Notes under the pieces: model-generated
The model's input: only the letters and a program-made list of their open reading frames with translations
What the model was told of the DNA's origin: nothing
Databases searched by the model: none
Assembly: GCA_013329575.1 (NCBI GenBank)
Contig: DUJX01000021.1
Coordinates: 1-14,202 of the forward strand
Length of the DNA stretch: 14,202 nt
Source of the DNA: Halobacteria archaeon
GTDB taxonomy: Archaea > Halobacteriota > Methanoliparia > Methanoliparales > Methanoliparaceae
Direction of reading: 5' to 3'
Made by a program: the position numbers and the translations under genes
Part shown: positions 14,003 to 14,202 of the stretch, piece after piece
Numbering within the stretch: the stretch's first letter is position 1
Layout: each line of letters opens with the position of its first letter

Positions 14003-14202
14003 AGATCACAGATATTGGAGAAAGGGGGTTGATAGATAAGATCGCGGACAGAGTATGTTATAAGAGCGGAAGAGTGATACAGGGAATAGGAGACGATGCG
14101 GCCGTCCTCTCCTCTAAAAAGAAGTTTTTGATAGCAACGACGGATATGCTTCATAGAAAGACCTTGTTTCCTGTTATATTAACTCCTAAAGATATTGGCT
14201 GG
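13999..14202 (+). CDS. thiL: Thiamine-monophosphate kinase ThiL (3' end missing)
   Basis: This is the first 68 codons of the kinase that makes thiamine diphosphate from thiamine monophosphate. The N-terminus reads MKITDIGERGLIDKIADRV. The ATP/metal site VIQGIGDDAAVL lies at 26-37 and TTDMLHRKTLFP at 47-58, followed by TPKDIGW at the window edge. This order is that of ThiL and of the wider AIR-synthase-like (PurM) fold. The ATG overlaps the DUF89 stop (ATGA), so translation is coupled. The remaining part lies outside the window. A related PurM-fold kinase cannot be fully excluded from 68 residues, but the match is close. Confidence 0.88.
   Translation, partial: MKITDIGERGLIDKIADRVCYKSGRVIQGIGDDAAVLSSKKKFLIATTDMLHRKTLFPVILTPKDIGW

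Noticed and set aside
1..14202. CRISPR arrays, insertion sequences, phage or defence genes
   Set aside because: No regularly spaced repeats, transposase or integrase motifs, or long terminal inverted repeats were seen. All large frames are metabolic, housekeeping or transport-like genes.

Overview
This window looks like a piece of an AT-rich archaeal chromosome, probably from a methanogen-related euryarchaeal lineage (Methanosarcinales, Archaeoglobi, or an ANME or Syntrophoarchaeum-like relative). The evidence is a group I geranylgeranylglyceryl phosphate synthase, an aconitase-X type phosphomevalonate dehydratase of the archaeal mevalonate pathway, a NOG1 GTPase, an anaerobic (Cbi-type) cobalamin pathway, TATA-box promoters, and a tRNA-Cys without an encoded CCA. 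The exact lineage is an inference.

Left third (1-4.9 kb), carbon metabolism: a 5'-truncated NAD(P)-type aldehyde dehydrogenase (+), an AMP-forming acyl-CoA synthetase with its own promoter (+), an iron-type alcohol dehydrogenase (-) and, divergent from it, an SCP2 sterol/lipid-carrier domain protein (+). Together they suggest interconversion of an alcohol, its aldehyde, the acid and an acyl-CoA, with a possible lipid carrier. The substrate cannot be read from the sequence.

Middle (4.9-10.5 kb), housekeeping genes on the minus strand: thymidylate kinase, NOG1 GTPase, the large subunit of phosphomevalonate dehydratase, GGGP synthase, and a short CNNM/CorC-like membrane protein (DUF21 plus CBS pair) whose 3' end overlaps the GGGP synthase gene. 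Two of these genes act in archaeal ether-lipid synthesis. Plus-strand inserts are a tRNA-Cys(GCA), preceded by three AGATCT-centred palindromes, and an unrecognised 33-codon ORF with a TATA box, an operator-like inverted repeat and a Shine-Dalgarno sequence.

Right third (10.8-14.2 kb), a tight plus-strand operon for corrin-ring synthesis: a GNAT acetyltransferase domain fused to CbiT, then CbiL, CbiF, a DUF89 (ARMT1-like) metal-dependent phosphatase, and the start of thiamine-monophosphate kinase ThiL. CbiT-CbiL, CbiF-DUF89 and DUF89-ThiL overlap by 4-11 bases, so translational coupling is likely.

No CRISPR array, insertion sequence, phage gene or recognisable defence system was seen. The best candidates for something undescribed are the GNAT-CbiT fusion, the DUF89 phosphatase embedded in the B12 operon, and the orphan small ORF with its operator-like repeat.
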